From assembly GCF_965638725.1 (NCBI RefSeq), contig NC_134961.1:7656641-7720640 (forward strand): DNA of 64,000 bases, written 5' to 3'. The position numbers and the translations under genes are program-made. Source of the DNA: Aptenodytes patagonicus. Its lineage: Eukaryota > Chordata > Aves > Sphenisciformes > Spheniscidae. The notes beneath the pieces are model-generated. The model searched no databases. It saw only the letters and a list, made by a program, of their open reading frames with translations, and had not been told where the DNA came from. Positions 26,995-37,405 of this stretch are shown here, in pieces; position 1 is the stretch's first letter; every line of letters starts with the position of its first letter.

Positions 26995-27064
26995 AAGGGG
27001 ACGGGAGCGCGTGTGGGGAAGGGACGGGAGGGGAAGGGGGGTGGATGCGGGCCGCCCCCGGTAC

Positions 27065-27190
27065 CTTGCGCTTCCTGGTCTCGGCCGAGCCGCTCCACAC
27101 GAAGCACTGGTAAATCGCCCGCAGGTTCTGCTTCCAGTTCTCCACCTTGAAGCCGGTCACATGGCAGCACCCGGCCGCCGGCGGACTCAT
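27065..27190 (-). CDS. USP22: USP22 coding exon 1 (N-terminus of SAGA ubiquitin hydrolase)
   Basis: USP22 is the catalytic subunit of the SAGA deubiquitinase module. It removes ubiquitin from histones H2A and H2B in the nucleus with ATXN7L3, ENY2 and ATXN7. This exon encodes 42 residues, and the stretch [19 protein letters not shown] (residues 14-32) is the hallmark N-terminus of vertebrate USP22. Cys8 and His10 are probably the first zinc ligands of the UBP-type finger, whose remainder would be in exon 2. The ATG at 27,190-27,188 is the only in-frame ATG. The exon ends after the RKRK codons at 27,065 with AAG followed by a GTACCG donor, in phase 0. The amino end is shorter than in the human canonical form. 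The protease domain lies outside the window. USP51 and USP27X are close relatives, but an intron at this point fits USP22. Confidence 0.9.
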
Positions 27191-27207
27191 GTCAGACCCC
27201 CCCACAT
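27187..27207 (-). promoter_or_regulatory. Six-codon uORF overlapping the USP22 start codon
   Basis: An ATG at 27,207-27,205 in the presumed USP22 leader opens a frame reading MWGGLT and a stop. Its TGA (27,189-27,187) overlaps the USP22 ATG in an ATGA arrangement. It will be present in the mRNA only if transcription starts above 27,207, which is likely given the island. Such overlaps can lower main-frame translation or allow termination-reinitiation. The role here is inference. Confidence 0.55.
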
Positions 27208-27952
27208 CAATCCGCCCGCAGACGGGCCGGGCCGGCGGGCAGCGAGCCGGCCCCTTCCCCCCCTCCGCAGCAACCGCACGGACGCGGACGCGGGCACGGG
27301 CCGGGGCGGCCGCGCGCCCGCCCGCGCGCCCCCCCCGCCCCCCCGCCGCGCGCCCGCCCTCAGGGGCTCCGGCCCCTCACGCCGCCGCCGGCCGCGCGGC
27401 CTCCGCCGCCCCCGCGGGCTGCTGTGGGGGCGCGGGGAGCGGCTGGCACATAGAGCCGGGGCTCCGCGCCGCCACGGCCCCCCGGCTCCGAACAAAGCGC
27501 GGCGACGGGCGGGCAGCGCGCACTCCCTCTCGCCCGCCCTCTCCCTCACACACAAAGATGGGGCTCTCTGAGGCGAGGAGGAGGAGGAGGCGGCGGCTGT
27601 AGCGGCCGCTGCCGCCCCCGGAGTGGCCGCCGCTCCCTTCTACCTCATAGAGGCCGCTGTGGAAGCGGCGGGCGGAGGGGAAGGGGAGGGGGGGCGCTGG
27701 CGGCGGCGACCCTGGCCGCGGTGTGAGCGAGCGTGTGTGGGGAAGGGGGCGAGTCTCCGCCCGCCGCCGCTCCTGCTCCCCCAGCCGGCCGCCCGCTCGG
27801 CTCTTGTCTCTTTAAACCGCCCCCCCGCCTCCTTCGTCGTCTCCTTCCTCCTCCTCCTCGCCCGCACCCCCCTCCGCCCGCCGTGTGCAATGGTCCGAGC
27901 CGCTAACTCAACCTAGCCCGCCAGGCCCGGAGTGGGACAGACCAACGGGGAA

Positions 27953-28299
27953 GGGGCGGTAGGTGCGCCCCCTCTGCCCCGCCACCCTTGAGGGAGGGAG
28001 CCGGAGGGGGAAAGAGCGCGGCAATTGGTCTCCCCGCCTGTCACTCCGCCGCTGAGGTGTCCTTCTCTGGCGTCTCATTGGTTTCTTTCCTTTTCTTCTC
28101 CCCCCTCCACCCTTCCTACCTAGCATTTCCCCCTGCCGGAAAGGGGCGGGAAGGACTCGGCCGATTGACAGGACATCCGGCCAACGGAGAGAAGGGGCGG
28201 GGCCTGTGTGGCGAGTGTTGCGGCGGGATGGGTTGGAGCGGTCGTCAGTCAACGTTCCAAGACGAGAGGGGATTGGCGATGGCCGGCTGAGGGGGCGGT
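27953..28299. promoter_or_regulatory. Cluster of GC boxes and CCAAT boxes
   Basis: In 350 bases upstream of USP22 there are GC boxes at 27,953-27,959, 28,143-28,150, 28,194-28,203 and 28,291-28,298. ATTGG (inverted CCAAT) motifs lie at 28,024-28,028, 28,077-28,081 and 28,272-28,276. This is the usual Sp1/KLF plus NF-Y makeup of a TATA-less CpG-island promoter. CCAAT orientation does not fix direction; the cluster could also drive an antisense transcript. Confidence 0.55.
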
Positions 28300-31200
28300 C
28301 CCTCCCAGCGGCAGCCTGCGCTGTGGGGGCAGCGCTGCTGTCACATCCGCTGGTCCCGGCTGTTTCGCTGCTCCCTCAGTGATTTCCTGAGGGGAGAGGG
28401 GCGGCGGCGGCCGGGCCGCTCCCCCGGGGCAGGGCTCCAGCTCCCCGGGGCAGGGCTCCCGCTCCCGGGGCAGGGCTGCCACCCCGCCTGTGCCTCTGTG
28501 TGCTTGGCAGAGGCCGTGCCAAGCCTTGGGGCCTCCGCGCCGCTCGGGGCTCCCGCCCGGGGGTGGCTCCGGTAATGCCACAGCGGGCTCCGGTTAGGTC
28601 AGCCGGTATTGCGGGACAAAATCAACATGAGAGGCAGGCCTTGCCCCTTCCTTATCGTTCGCAGGTTCGAAAAGCCGAGTGCGGCTTTGTGGGGGCAGGT
28701 CTCAGTGTAACAGGCCTCGCCGAGCATCGAGATGGCTGGGTCTGGGGAGAAGGTCCGTGCAAGGCTCTGATTTGCCCCCAGGACCATATATGGTCCCTCT
28801 GTACTGCCATCCTTCTCTCCTGGTGTTTCCTTCCACAGGGAAGGAACAAAAGGAGCGTATAGCCAGAACTGGTATTATTTCAGCTTTTTCCTACAAATGA
28901 CTATACAAGGAAATGAGAAGACAGTGAAAAAATTTTGAATCTGTACGTAGTTCTTTGCTTGTATGCCACACACGCTATAGGGTTACGTGATGGTGGAATG
29001 AGGCAGGAGGAAAAGGACGGGAATTTTGCCGAGATTTGTGAAAAGAGAGGCAGGAGGCTTTGCAGAGGCTAGGTTCTTACACAAGCCCTGGAAGGACTGT
29101 GCAACAAGAAAGGTAGTGGTTAAGTACCACTCCATTATTTTATCAATCCATTTTTCAATACGTGCTATTTACATTCTTTTTCAGGAGCTATAGCCTTTAA
29201 GTCTTTACCTGGCAGATTTCTATAAGGCCCTGTCCAGTTCCCTGGCCTACTGCTGCAACTTGCAGAAATCAAAGACAATTGCAACTGTCACCTGAGGACA
29301 GAATCACTTTCTGTTTTCTTTAGAGGTGCTGCCATTTTAGAAAGAAAGCAGGGTATCTGGTGGTATAAGAGACATTTTTTCATGATTCGTGTATAACCAT
29401 GAGGTTTGGTGGCAAAGCAAGTAGGAAACACGGGGCTAGCAAAAGACACGAGTTTACACACAGTCATGGGTAAAAATGTCTCTTGAGGGTGACGGGTTAA
29501 CATGGGGAGTATATGCAGCACCAGTTCCTGTTACCTTTTCAAGAAGAGGTGTAGGTTACACGCTCGCTATGATAACTTACTAGGTCTAATGGTGATGTAG
29601 GGTCAAAGAGAGGGTATAGCCTCACTGGATTTCGCACGTAATGTTCTGAAACTGCTTCCCTAGCAGTGCAACTAGCAACCTCTACCAGGTTGTGTACACA
29701 GCGGGATAATCGGGCCCTTTCCTGTTGAATGCAAAGGTCTCTTCGCATCGTTTTGTTCTCCTGTGGGGCATTTCTAGTTTTATTGCTGGAGCTGTAATCC
29801 CCCAACGGAGCAGCATAATGCTTCCAACCGCAGTCACTTGAGCGTTGCAGCTCTGACACCAGCTACTTACCCTAATGCATCAGAGAGACTATGAGCCGTA
29901 ACAGGACTTCTAAGCCCTCATCCTTTCTGTGTGAGAAGATCCCTGCACATGCGTGACACCTTCCTGATGCTAACGAATACAGTTTAATGACTCCAGTGTT
30001 GAGCATTTCCCACATCAAGGAACGGCTGGACATCTCGCTAAGACAGTTATTCCCCGCAGTCCGAATGGCTCTTTTATAAACATAGGAAACAGTACGAACC
30101 AATTAAGCTATACTGTCTCCCATGCTTGGGACAAGCTCCCTGATGATACCTACGTAGCTTCCTCTTTCCTTCCTTTGAACCCCTGACTACAACCCTTTGC
30201 TTGCAGTGCGCACAAAGAAGCTGAGGCTCACTAAACGACTTACATATCAATACCGATGTCTGCCTGATGACTAGTAGGTTGTTTCCCTCAACTCTGCTGC
30301 TCTCAAAACCTCCCTCTTATCTTGTCCTAGCTCCTAAGCTGTTTGGAGCAGGGACTTGTTTTTTGGTTTGGGGAGGTTTTTTTGCATTTGTCCAGTGAGG
30401 ATTGGTGGGGGTTATGAGGTATTATAATCAATGCTAATAACTGAGCTAAAGAGAAACCTTTATAGATCTGAGAAGGCTCTCCCAATGTTAAAAAACAGCC
30501 TCATGCGTTTGGCGATGATCCTTTTCTACTTCCACTAAGTCAATGTTAGTATTCCTTATTGACTTCAGTTGTAACAGACTTGTACTCTAAATGCTGCACA
30601 CTTGTCCTATAAGACAAAGACAATACCAAAGAAACTTCTTACATGCCATGATCAGCCATACGCTTTAATATCACTCTGATTTTAACACCGGATCTACAGC
30701 AGACATATTCAAAAGAGTGTCTCACCTAAGAAATGTCATAAACTGTTTTTAATAACCTTGATCTGAACATCTACCAGATCTCTAGCAATGAAAAACCAGC
30801 AGGAAAACATAGATCTTCTACATTTACAAATCAAACAACTCTTTTATCTTCTCAAAAGAAATGTACATAAGTCATGATGGCATTCTGACATCATCTGCTA
30901 GAATTAAGAAGTAATAAAAATTCTCATCCAGATACAAAAGGGCCATCAAAGGAAGCTGCCGATTAGTTTTAATTCAGAAGCCAGTCTTCAAGCAGACCCA
31001 GGTCTCTCTGACAATCTGCCTTTTCTCTGTAGTCTTAAAATTAGCTAGTCATCCACGCCTCGTTTCCATCACCATGAATCAAACCAGGACATTAGCTGTG
31101 ATCATTTGGAAACAAGATATATATGTTGTAAAAGCACATTGACTGGTAGAACTTAACAATATGTGATATTGTCTCTATGTTTCACTGTGTGTCTCTGTCA

Positions 31201-33141
31201 TGCTACAATGCCATCCCAGCAAAAGCAGCGTAAATTCCTTTCTTCCTAAATATGCTGCAAAAGCTCTGGTTTGTACGTTCCTATAAAACACAAAATAGTT
31301 TTCTAAAGAAAAGTTCCAGAATGTGCATGAGGCTACGTGCCGAGATGCTGAGGAGAAGCAAATCAATTAGTATACCAGACGGCGTGGATATCAGCTATAT
31401 TTGGGAAACTAAAACTTCATGGTCAAGCATTCACTAATCCTACCCATAGCCTGCTTTGCCAATAGCAAACCAGAGCGAGATGTGGTGTCTTTGTTCCTAC
31501 CATTGTTCCGCTTTCTTAGCCCATGTCACCACCAGAGGCATTCAGTCTCTTCCTAGGTTCTCTGAGAAAAGATTCGCCACCTCCTTCCTTTCTCTAAAGT
31601 TTCTCACTATGGCTTCCAGAGGGAATCTGGAAACTCATTGCTAGACGCTGCTGTTAAAGTAGTATTTTTGAATTTGGCTTTCTTGTGGTGCTCGAGGCAT
31701 CTCAGCTTCAGAATATGGCCCATTTCATTCATTATTAGCCAAACGGAGTAAAGTTCCAAGGGTCTGGGTGCCCTGAGGCCTGTAGCAGGTGAAAAGTAGA
31801 AACACATTGACCTTCAGGAGAACTAACCATTGTTTCCAAAAGCAGTAGGCATAGAGAGCCACCCTCTACCCTGTGAAAGCCACCTAAACATCCCTCAACA
31901 GATGGGCAGATGGAAGTTAAAGATTACCAGCATTTAGTTCAAGGTGGATAGAACTCAATGGGATGGGTGATTAATGTCCTAACAGCATTTAGTATTTATT
32001 CTGTGCGATCTCAGTATCTTCCAGTTAAACAAAAACCCCGGTATTACTACAGTCTAAATCCAAGTGGAGAGTTATTCTTATTCTGCAGCAACCTACTGTT
32101 ACTAATCTTGGGCTTTTCTCCATGGCTACCACATCAAAACAGGAGATAAAGATAAAAGAGATAATTTCTGCCATTGAAATTTAAGTCTCTCTCTCTGAAA
32201 AAATAGGATACTGAAAAGACAATACATATGTTCAATGCCCTGCAGATCCTGAAATTTTCACGGAGATTTCTGTGCCACTCTTTCTTGCAGAGTCCTCATG
32301 TTTACTCAATGTAGGGTGCGGTGGTGTTTGTCTTACACAGAAGTAACAAGAATTGTGAGTTTATAAAAATTGTTTTCTTTTAAGAAACACCTGCATTTGC
32401 TAGTGTTTCCCTCTCAAAGAACTATTTCCTTTGGAAAAATACTAATTTTTCTCTCTGGCCATTTCAAGAACAATTACCACATTCAACTATTCCTGCTCCC
32501 TGAGGTTTCATGGCCCACCACTTGAAGACCTGCTGAGGATGTGAGAGGCATTCTTTGAGACACAAGGAACCCACATGCAGGACACCCATCCTTGACCACA
32601 CCTGCTATCAATGGGAGCTGAGGCCCGCTGTCATCTCCCAAAGGCAGGAATGTAGAAATTTAAAGATCGACTCTTAGGGGACATTTCCAAGGGATGGACG
32701 TTACCTTTCAAACGTAAAGTTCCTCCAAGGTTTTCCTGGCATTTATTCTCCATAAAGAGGAGTCTCTTTAAGCCAGAAATCCAATCTGAGGTTCTTGTTG
32801 TCAATGAATCATTTTGGAACCAGAGTAAAAATCCACTCTAAAATAGTCTAGAAAAGGACGGCTCTTGAGATTTTTTGAGGCCAGCTCCTGACATGGGGAG
32901 CTTGAGGCAAGCTCTAGCAGGGGGCACTGTCATTAAACCCTTTGCTTTCCATCTTGTGAAGACGCCGGAATCTTTCCTGTGAAGTATAAATACTTCATAC
33001 TCTACAAACACTTCTTGATTGTTCCAGCCCACACAGTAAAGGTGACACAGCAGCACAGAGCAGCACTCAAAACAAAACAGGAGTGGAAAATAGTGACAAC
33101 ATTTTGTCACGTAGTAATTGTCAAATTGGGGCCTGCTTGCT

Positions 33142-33161
33142 ACACACACACACACACACAC
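33142..33161. repeat. (AC)10 microsatellite
   Basis: Ten pure AC units in intergenic sequence. Confidence 0.95.
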
Positions 33162-35410
33162 GAGAGTTTGCAAGTTCGCTGTCGTTTAATTTACTCTTGG
33201 GCATAGCTTGGGAATGTTTCTAGAATAAAACCTTTTGGTGCAGCAGACAGCTTGGGAAAGGATTTGCCACTGGGGACAGGAAACAGTTTCAATCCCTCCT
33301 GTGTCTCTTGCAGGAATTTTTAATTTTAAAGCATTGATGATTATGCTAATTAGTGCTTACCCCCAAATGACAATGGAATATAAATGTTGATAGTAGCTAA
33401 AACATACTGCAAATGTGCAACAAATGCTTCCTCCAGAGAGTCATCTACGTTACATGATAGCTCAGCTGGGAAGAAGCAGCGTTCTTCACATGGAAAAGTG
33501 AAATAACTGTATCCTCAATCCATGTCATCCCAAGGTGGCACTTCTAGACTTTGCTGGATAGCCATGAATCAATTGTTACTTTATCACTTGGACATCCATT
33601 AAAATGTCCAATTTAGTTCTTGGGTAAACGTAAACCTTTCCCTGAGATCAGATGTATGAGCAACATCAAGGATTTAGCTAGGATTCCTCACATAAACTTG
33701 GATTACAAGTGAAGCTGTCTTAAGTTTGAACCTACAAGAAGCTGAAGACCCTGGCTCCAAAAGTGGATTTGAAGGGGGCTATTCAGGAGCTTGCATTGCT
33801 CGCTGGTTTGAAACTCAAGGACTGAATAGCTTGCAAAGTTCTTAATTCTGCACATGCTTAGTGGAACTGAGAAAGGAACTCAGGAATACGTTGCCATGAA
33901 GTAGTACTCCTTAAGTGTCATCCTGCTTCTGGTAGAGCAATCAAACCAGACTCCTAAGTAGGCACTCCTCCATATAAAGACGAGAGAAGCACGGCTTGGG
34001 TATTCTGTGGTAGATGCTGGACTTCAGCACTCACTCCTTTTTGGCTTCCCCTGGACCCAGGTCTCCAGATATGAACCCCATTTCATCTTCTAGTAAGAGA
34101 CACGGAGAAGTCAGCCTGTGTTCATATGGCTAAAATGCACATCAGGTTGTACATCTGACCGCAGGGCTTCAACCTCTGGAGATATAGGCAGAATCTGGTG
34201 CATGATTCTGCCTGAAGCCGATTGCCTTTAGTTCCCAATAAAGTTCATCTGAGAGACTTCAGACACCTCACAGTCTGTAGGGAGAACACCGTGTACCTGC
34301 TCATTTATCTCGGGGACAAAGTGCTGACCTTGCTACAAAACTGAATTGGTTGTATAGTCCCAGCTACACCAGCTTCTCTAAAACAAAGTTTTTGTTTTCA
34401 GCCCAATCCATTGGTAACGGCACCTGATAGGTGCCAGATTAGAGGTTTCCACGTGGCTCAGTCCCAGTATAGGGGACAGAGCGGCTTCCTGAATCCACAA
34501 TATTCAATGACAAAGGGTTAGTTCAGCTGCACAGGTCCCGCCAGAAGGATGCTTGTTAGTCCAAGGAGTACAAAGATAGGCGGATTTCAATGAATCAAGC
34601 TGACGTAGAACTTTGTACTCAACTCCTGAAGTTTTCCCTTGGAATCATGGATCCCTGTATAGCTAATTTAAGTCTACTGACAATAAGCTTCCTTGTCTTT
34701 GTGATCTTTTGCAGACCTCTTCAAAGTAGTGCACAGAATTCCAAGGATTCATGGCCCATAGGTTGAAAAGAGTCCTAGAAAAACAGAATGCCGGCGCTTA
34801 TTTTTCTGAAGATCATTTGTTAGATTTCCCATCAGTGCTGTCATAGCATGAAATCTTGGCCCCAGTTGAACTCAACAGGAATTTTGCCACTGACTTAAAT
34901 GGAGCTAAAATGTCACTCCTGCTATTTGTCAAGTCAATTATATCCAGACAATACTTTAACATCTGGCTTCAACTGAACACGCAGAAAAGTTCATTCCCTT
35001 AGTCTCTGAAGACAACACAGGACATTGGCTATCACAATAAAAATGAAAAAATTGTCCTTGGCAAGCTGCTTGTAACAAAGAGTGGATCCATCCCGTGACA
35101 CTATCGGAACCAAATCCCTGTTCTTTAGCATACAGTTACTGGCAATAGCATAAATGGATTCTCTGTCATTTTCTGGGAAGAATGTCAAAAGCACCCATCT
35201 ACTGTTGAAAGTCATTCTGTTGTAAAAACTTTGTTTAGAACAACAGATCTGTCCCCATCTGTGGTTTCCCACAGACGAGGAGGGTTTTCACGCAATTCAT
35301 CTTCTGTTTCCCAAGCCACTGGAAGGGCCCTTGCTAGGTTAGATAGCAGCTGATCTATCTAAACCCCTCTCTGAGTATGGTGATCAAAGGTAAGGCTGAA
35401 GGATAACTGA

Positions 35411-35710
35411 TCATAGAATCATAGAATTGTTGAGGTAGGAGAAGACCTTTAAGATCATTGAGTCCAACCGTTAACCTAGCACTGCCAAGTCCACCACTAA
35501 ACCACATCCCTGAGCACCACATCTACGCGTCTTTTAAATACCTCTGGGGATGGTGACTCAACCACTTCCCTGGGCAGCCTGTTCCAATGCTTGACAACCC
35601 TTTCAGTGAAGAAATTTTTCCCAATATCCAACTTAAACCTCCCCTGGCACAACTTGAGGCCATTTCCTCCCGTCCTATCACTTGTTACTTGGGAGAAGAG
35701 ACCGACACCC
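35411..35710 (-). mobile_element. CR1 LINE fragment (3' end, antisense)
   Basis: The block begins with CATAGAATCATAGAATTG, the reverse complement of the ATTCTATG-type CR1 3' terminus. It continues with the inverted CR1 3' UTR and the end of ORF2, including the conserved segments complementary to GGTTGGACTCGATGATCTT-like sequence and to the region coding for [13 protein letters not shown] residues. It is a 5'-truncated copy of about 300 bases with small changes that disrupt the frame. CR1 copies normally lack target-site duplications, and none was seen. Confidence 0.93.
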
Positions 35711-37375
35711 GCAAGGTTTATAGAAGGACAACTGATGTGAGTTCGTTTCCCTCTCTAAAAACCCCACTGAGACAAGGCATTATTGTTTTATTGCAAAATA
35801 TTCAGGCTAGGTCAACCACAAGTGTGTTACATCTTTTCATGGCAGAAAAAAATAAAGCTATGGAGTTATTTGATCAGTGGTGACTTAAAAAATCTATTTG
35901 AATGGGAAGAATCATCAGAGGATGTCTGGAAGAAAAGGGACGTGCAAAGAGAGGGGCTTTTATGCTTAAGGTAGACAAGGATCTGCACACTTGTTCCCTG
36001 CTCCAAGTCCTGGTGAGTTACCATGCTGCACACCTGTGCAAAACCAGCTTCCTTCCATCTTGTTCCATCCCCTGGGAAGCAAAACCAAAATCAGTCTCCA
36101 GTATCTGATGAGCCTTAATTCCCAGCACTTAAATAATTAGCTTCCTAAATGTACGAAAACAACTCTCATTTTCTGGATTAATGAAGGAAGCTGGGTTCCA
36201 CTGAGCAAAGCTATTAAGGAGCTGCTAATGCACGGTTTGATTTCATTGCCTGCCACTAAACACAGAGCGATGTGGGCTCCTGGGAGAGCAAGAATACAAG
36301 GAGAGCAATGCTGGAGGGTTAAAGTGGAAGGCAGTGGGGGAAACCCTAGCAATACTTCGTGGTTTTATGCAGAGGGAGGGCTGGTTTTATTTGTGTGTCT
36401 GCTGAGTTTCATCTGGGTTTGTGAAGATGCCATATAACCCAAAAGAAGGCTAAAGCTCAGGGAGGTCCTAAGGGGTGGATAGTTTGCTTTAATCACAGAC
36501 CAGGCAAAGGCAGTTTCTGAAGCAGGGTAACAGAAATGTAACACACACGGAAGCCTAAACCTTAGATAGCTGTGCAGCAGCTTCTGCCCAGGTTCTGTAA
36601 CTAAGGCAGTGGAGAATGGCAGAGCTGTAGCGCGATGTTTTTCACAGTTGGAAGGCTACAGTGGTACTGGAGCGTGCTTGTCCTCCCTGCTCATTTGGCT
36701 TATGAGTTGATAGGAAGCTGGTTGCAAAGAGTCAATCTTTTTCTTGCCTCGTCTTGGCAGGTACAGGCATATAAACTCTTCAAAACAAACTTCTTTCTTT
36801 TATATCTAGGCACAGGACTGCTGATTTCATTTTTCCTATCTGGATGGAAAAGGGACTGAGAAGATGTCAGAAAAGACTGCAAAGGCTGCTTTGCTCTGTC
36901 CTGGGAGATTTAAACCTAGGCCATATTACATGAACAACTCAACAGTGTTAGGGCTGTTCCCCTCCCCTCTCTGCCTCACTGTTTTGCTGCCTTGCCGCAG
37001 ACTCTACTGTTTCACACAGGCAGAACCAATAAGCCCACACTGAACCTCTCTATGTGGTACATGGAATGGGGAACAGAGAATAACTAGGAAATCAGGGCTT
37101 TTGAGATGTAACTACAGCTATTCAACAAATGCAAAGTCATGCAACTTCTCAGACACGGGAGATAGAAAGGCCTAGAGCGTTGATTTCCTTAGATTCTTCA
37201 ACCATCAAAAAGCCCTTCAGTATGTGTCATTCTCCACCACCCATTAGTACATCCGAATTAGCGGACCTGCAGTTCTGGATGTGGATTTGGGACTAAATAG
37301 CATCTTACACTGAAGTTCTTCTAACTCCAGTACTGTCAATGTGCCCTCAAGCACATAACATCTGTCATACCCTAC

Positions 37376-37405
37376 AAAACAAAACAAAACAAAACTAAAC
37401 TAAAC
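37376..37405. repeat. (AAAAC)4 plus TAAAC repeat
   Basis: Four AAAAC units followed by two TAAAC units. Confidence 0.85.

Larger units (their letters stand above)
1..27064 (-). other. USP22: USP22 intron 1 (3' part outside the window)
   Basis: This stretch lies downstream, in the minus-strand sense, of the USP22 first coding exon, whose GT donor is at 27,064-27,063. I looked on the minus strand for the next USP22 segment, the Cys/His-rich rest of the UBP zinc finger, and for later catalytic exons, and found none. The intron is therefore inferred to exceed 27 kb. The DNA is AT-rich, with many A runs on the + strand (T runs in the transcript), a few simple repeats and palindromes, and no clear transposon. 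The open frames here are short, often lack ATG and resemble no known protein. Scattered regulatory elements cannot be excluded. That it is intronic is inferred from gene order and the missing exons. Confidence 0.75.
26290..28600 (-). promoter_or_regulatory. USP22: CpG island of the USP22 promoter
   Basis: Composition changes sharply from AT-rich at 26.2 kb to very GC- and CpG-rich, and falls back by about 28.6 kb. The island covers the end of the first coding exon, the leader and the upstream promoter, as expected for a broadly expressed chromatin gene. There is no TATA box near the probable start region. The exact transcription start cannot be read from sequence. Confidence 0.85.

Noticed and set aside
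26019..27571. Long overlapping open frames of 300-410 codons on both strands of the USP22 CpG island
   Set aside because: They are rich in Pro, Gly, Arg and Ala in every frame, as expected from GC-rich DNA with few stop codons. Only the 42-codon USP22 segment resembles a known protein.
28660..28690. GGTTCGAAAAG, resembling a tRNA B box
   Set aside because: The last bases do not fit the B-box consensus, and no A box or cloverleaf could be drawn upstream.
29539..29859. 106-codon minus-strand frame upstream of the USP22 island
   Set aside because: It starts at GTG just after an in-frame stop, has no domain I recognise and no retroviral or retrocopy context. It remains only a weak candidate.
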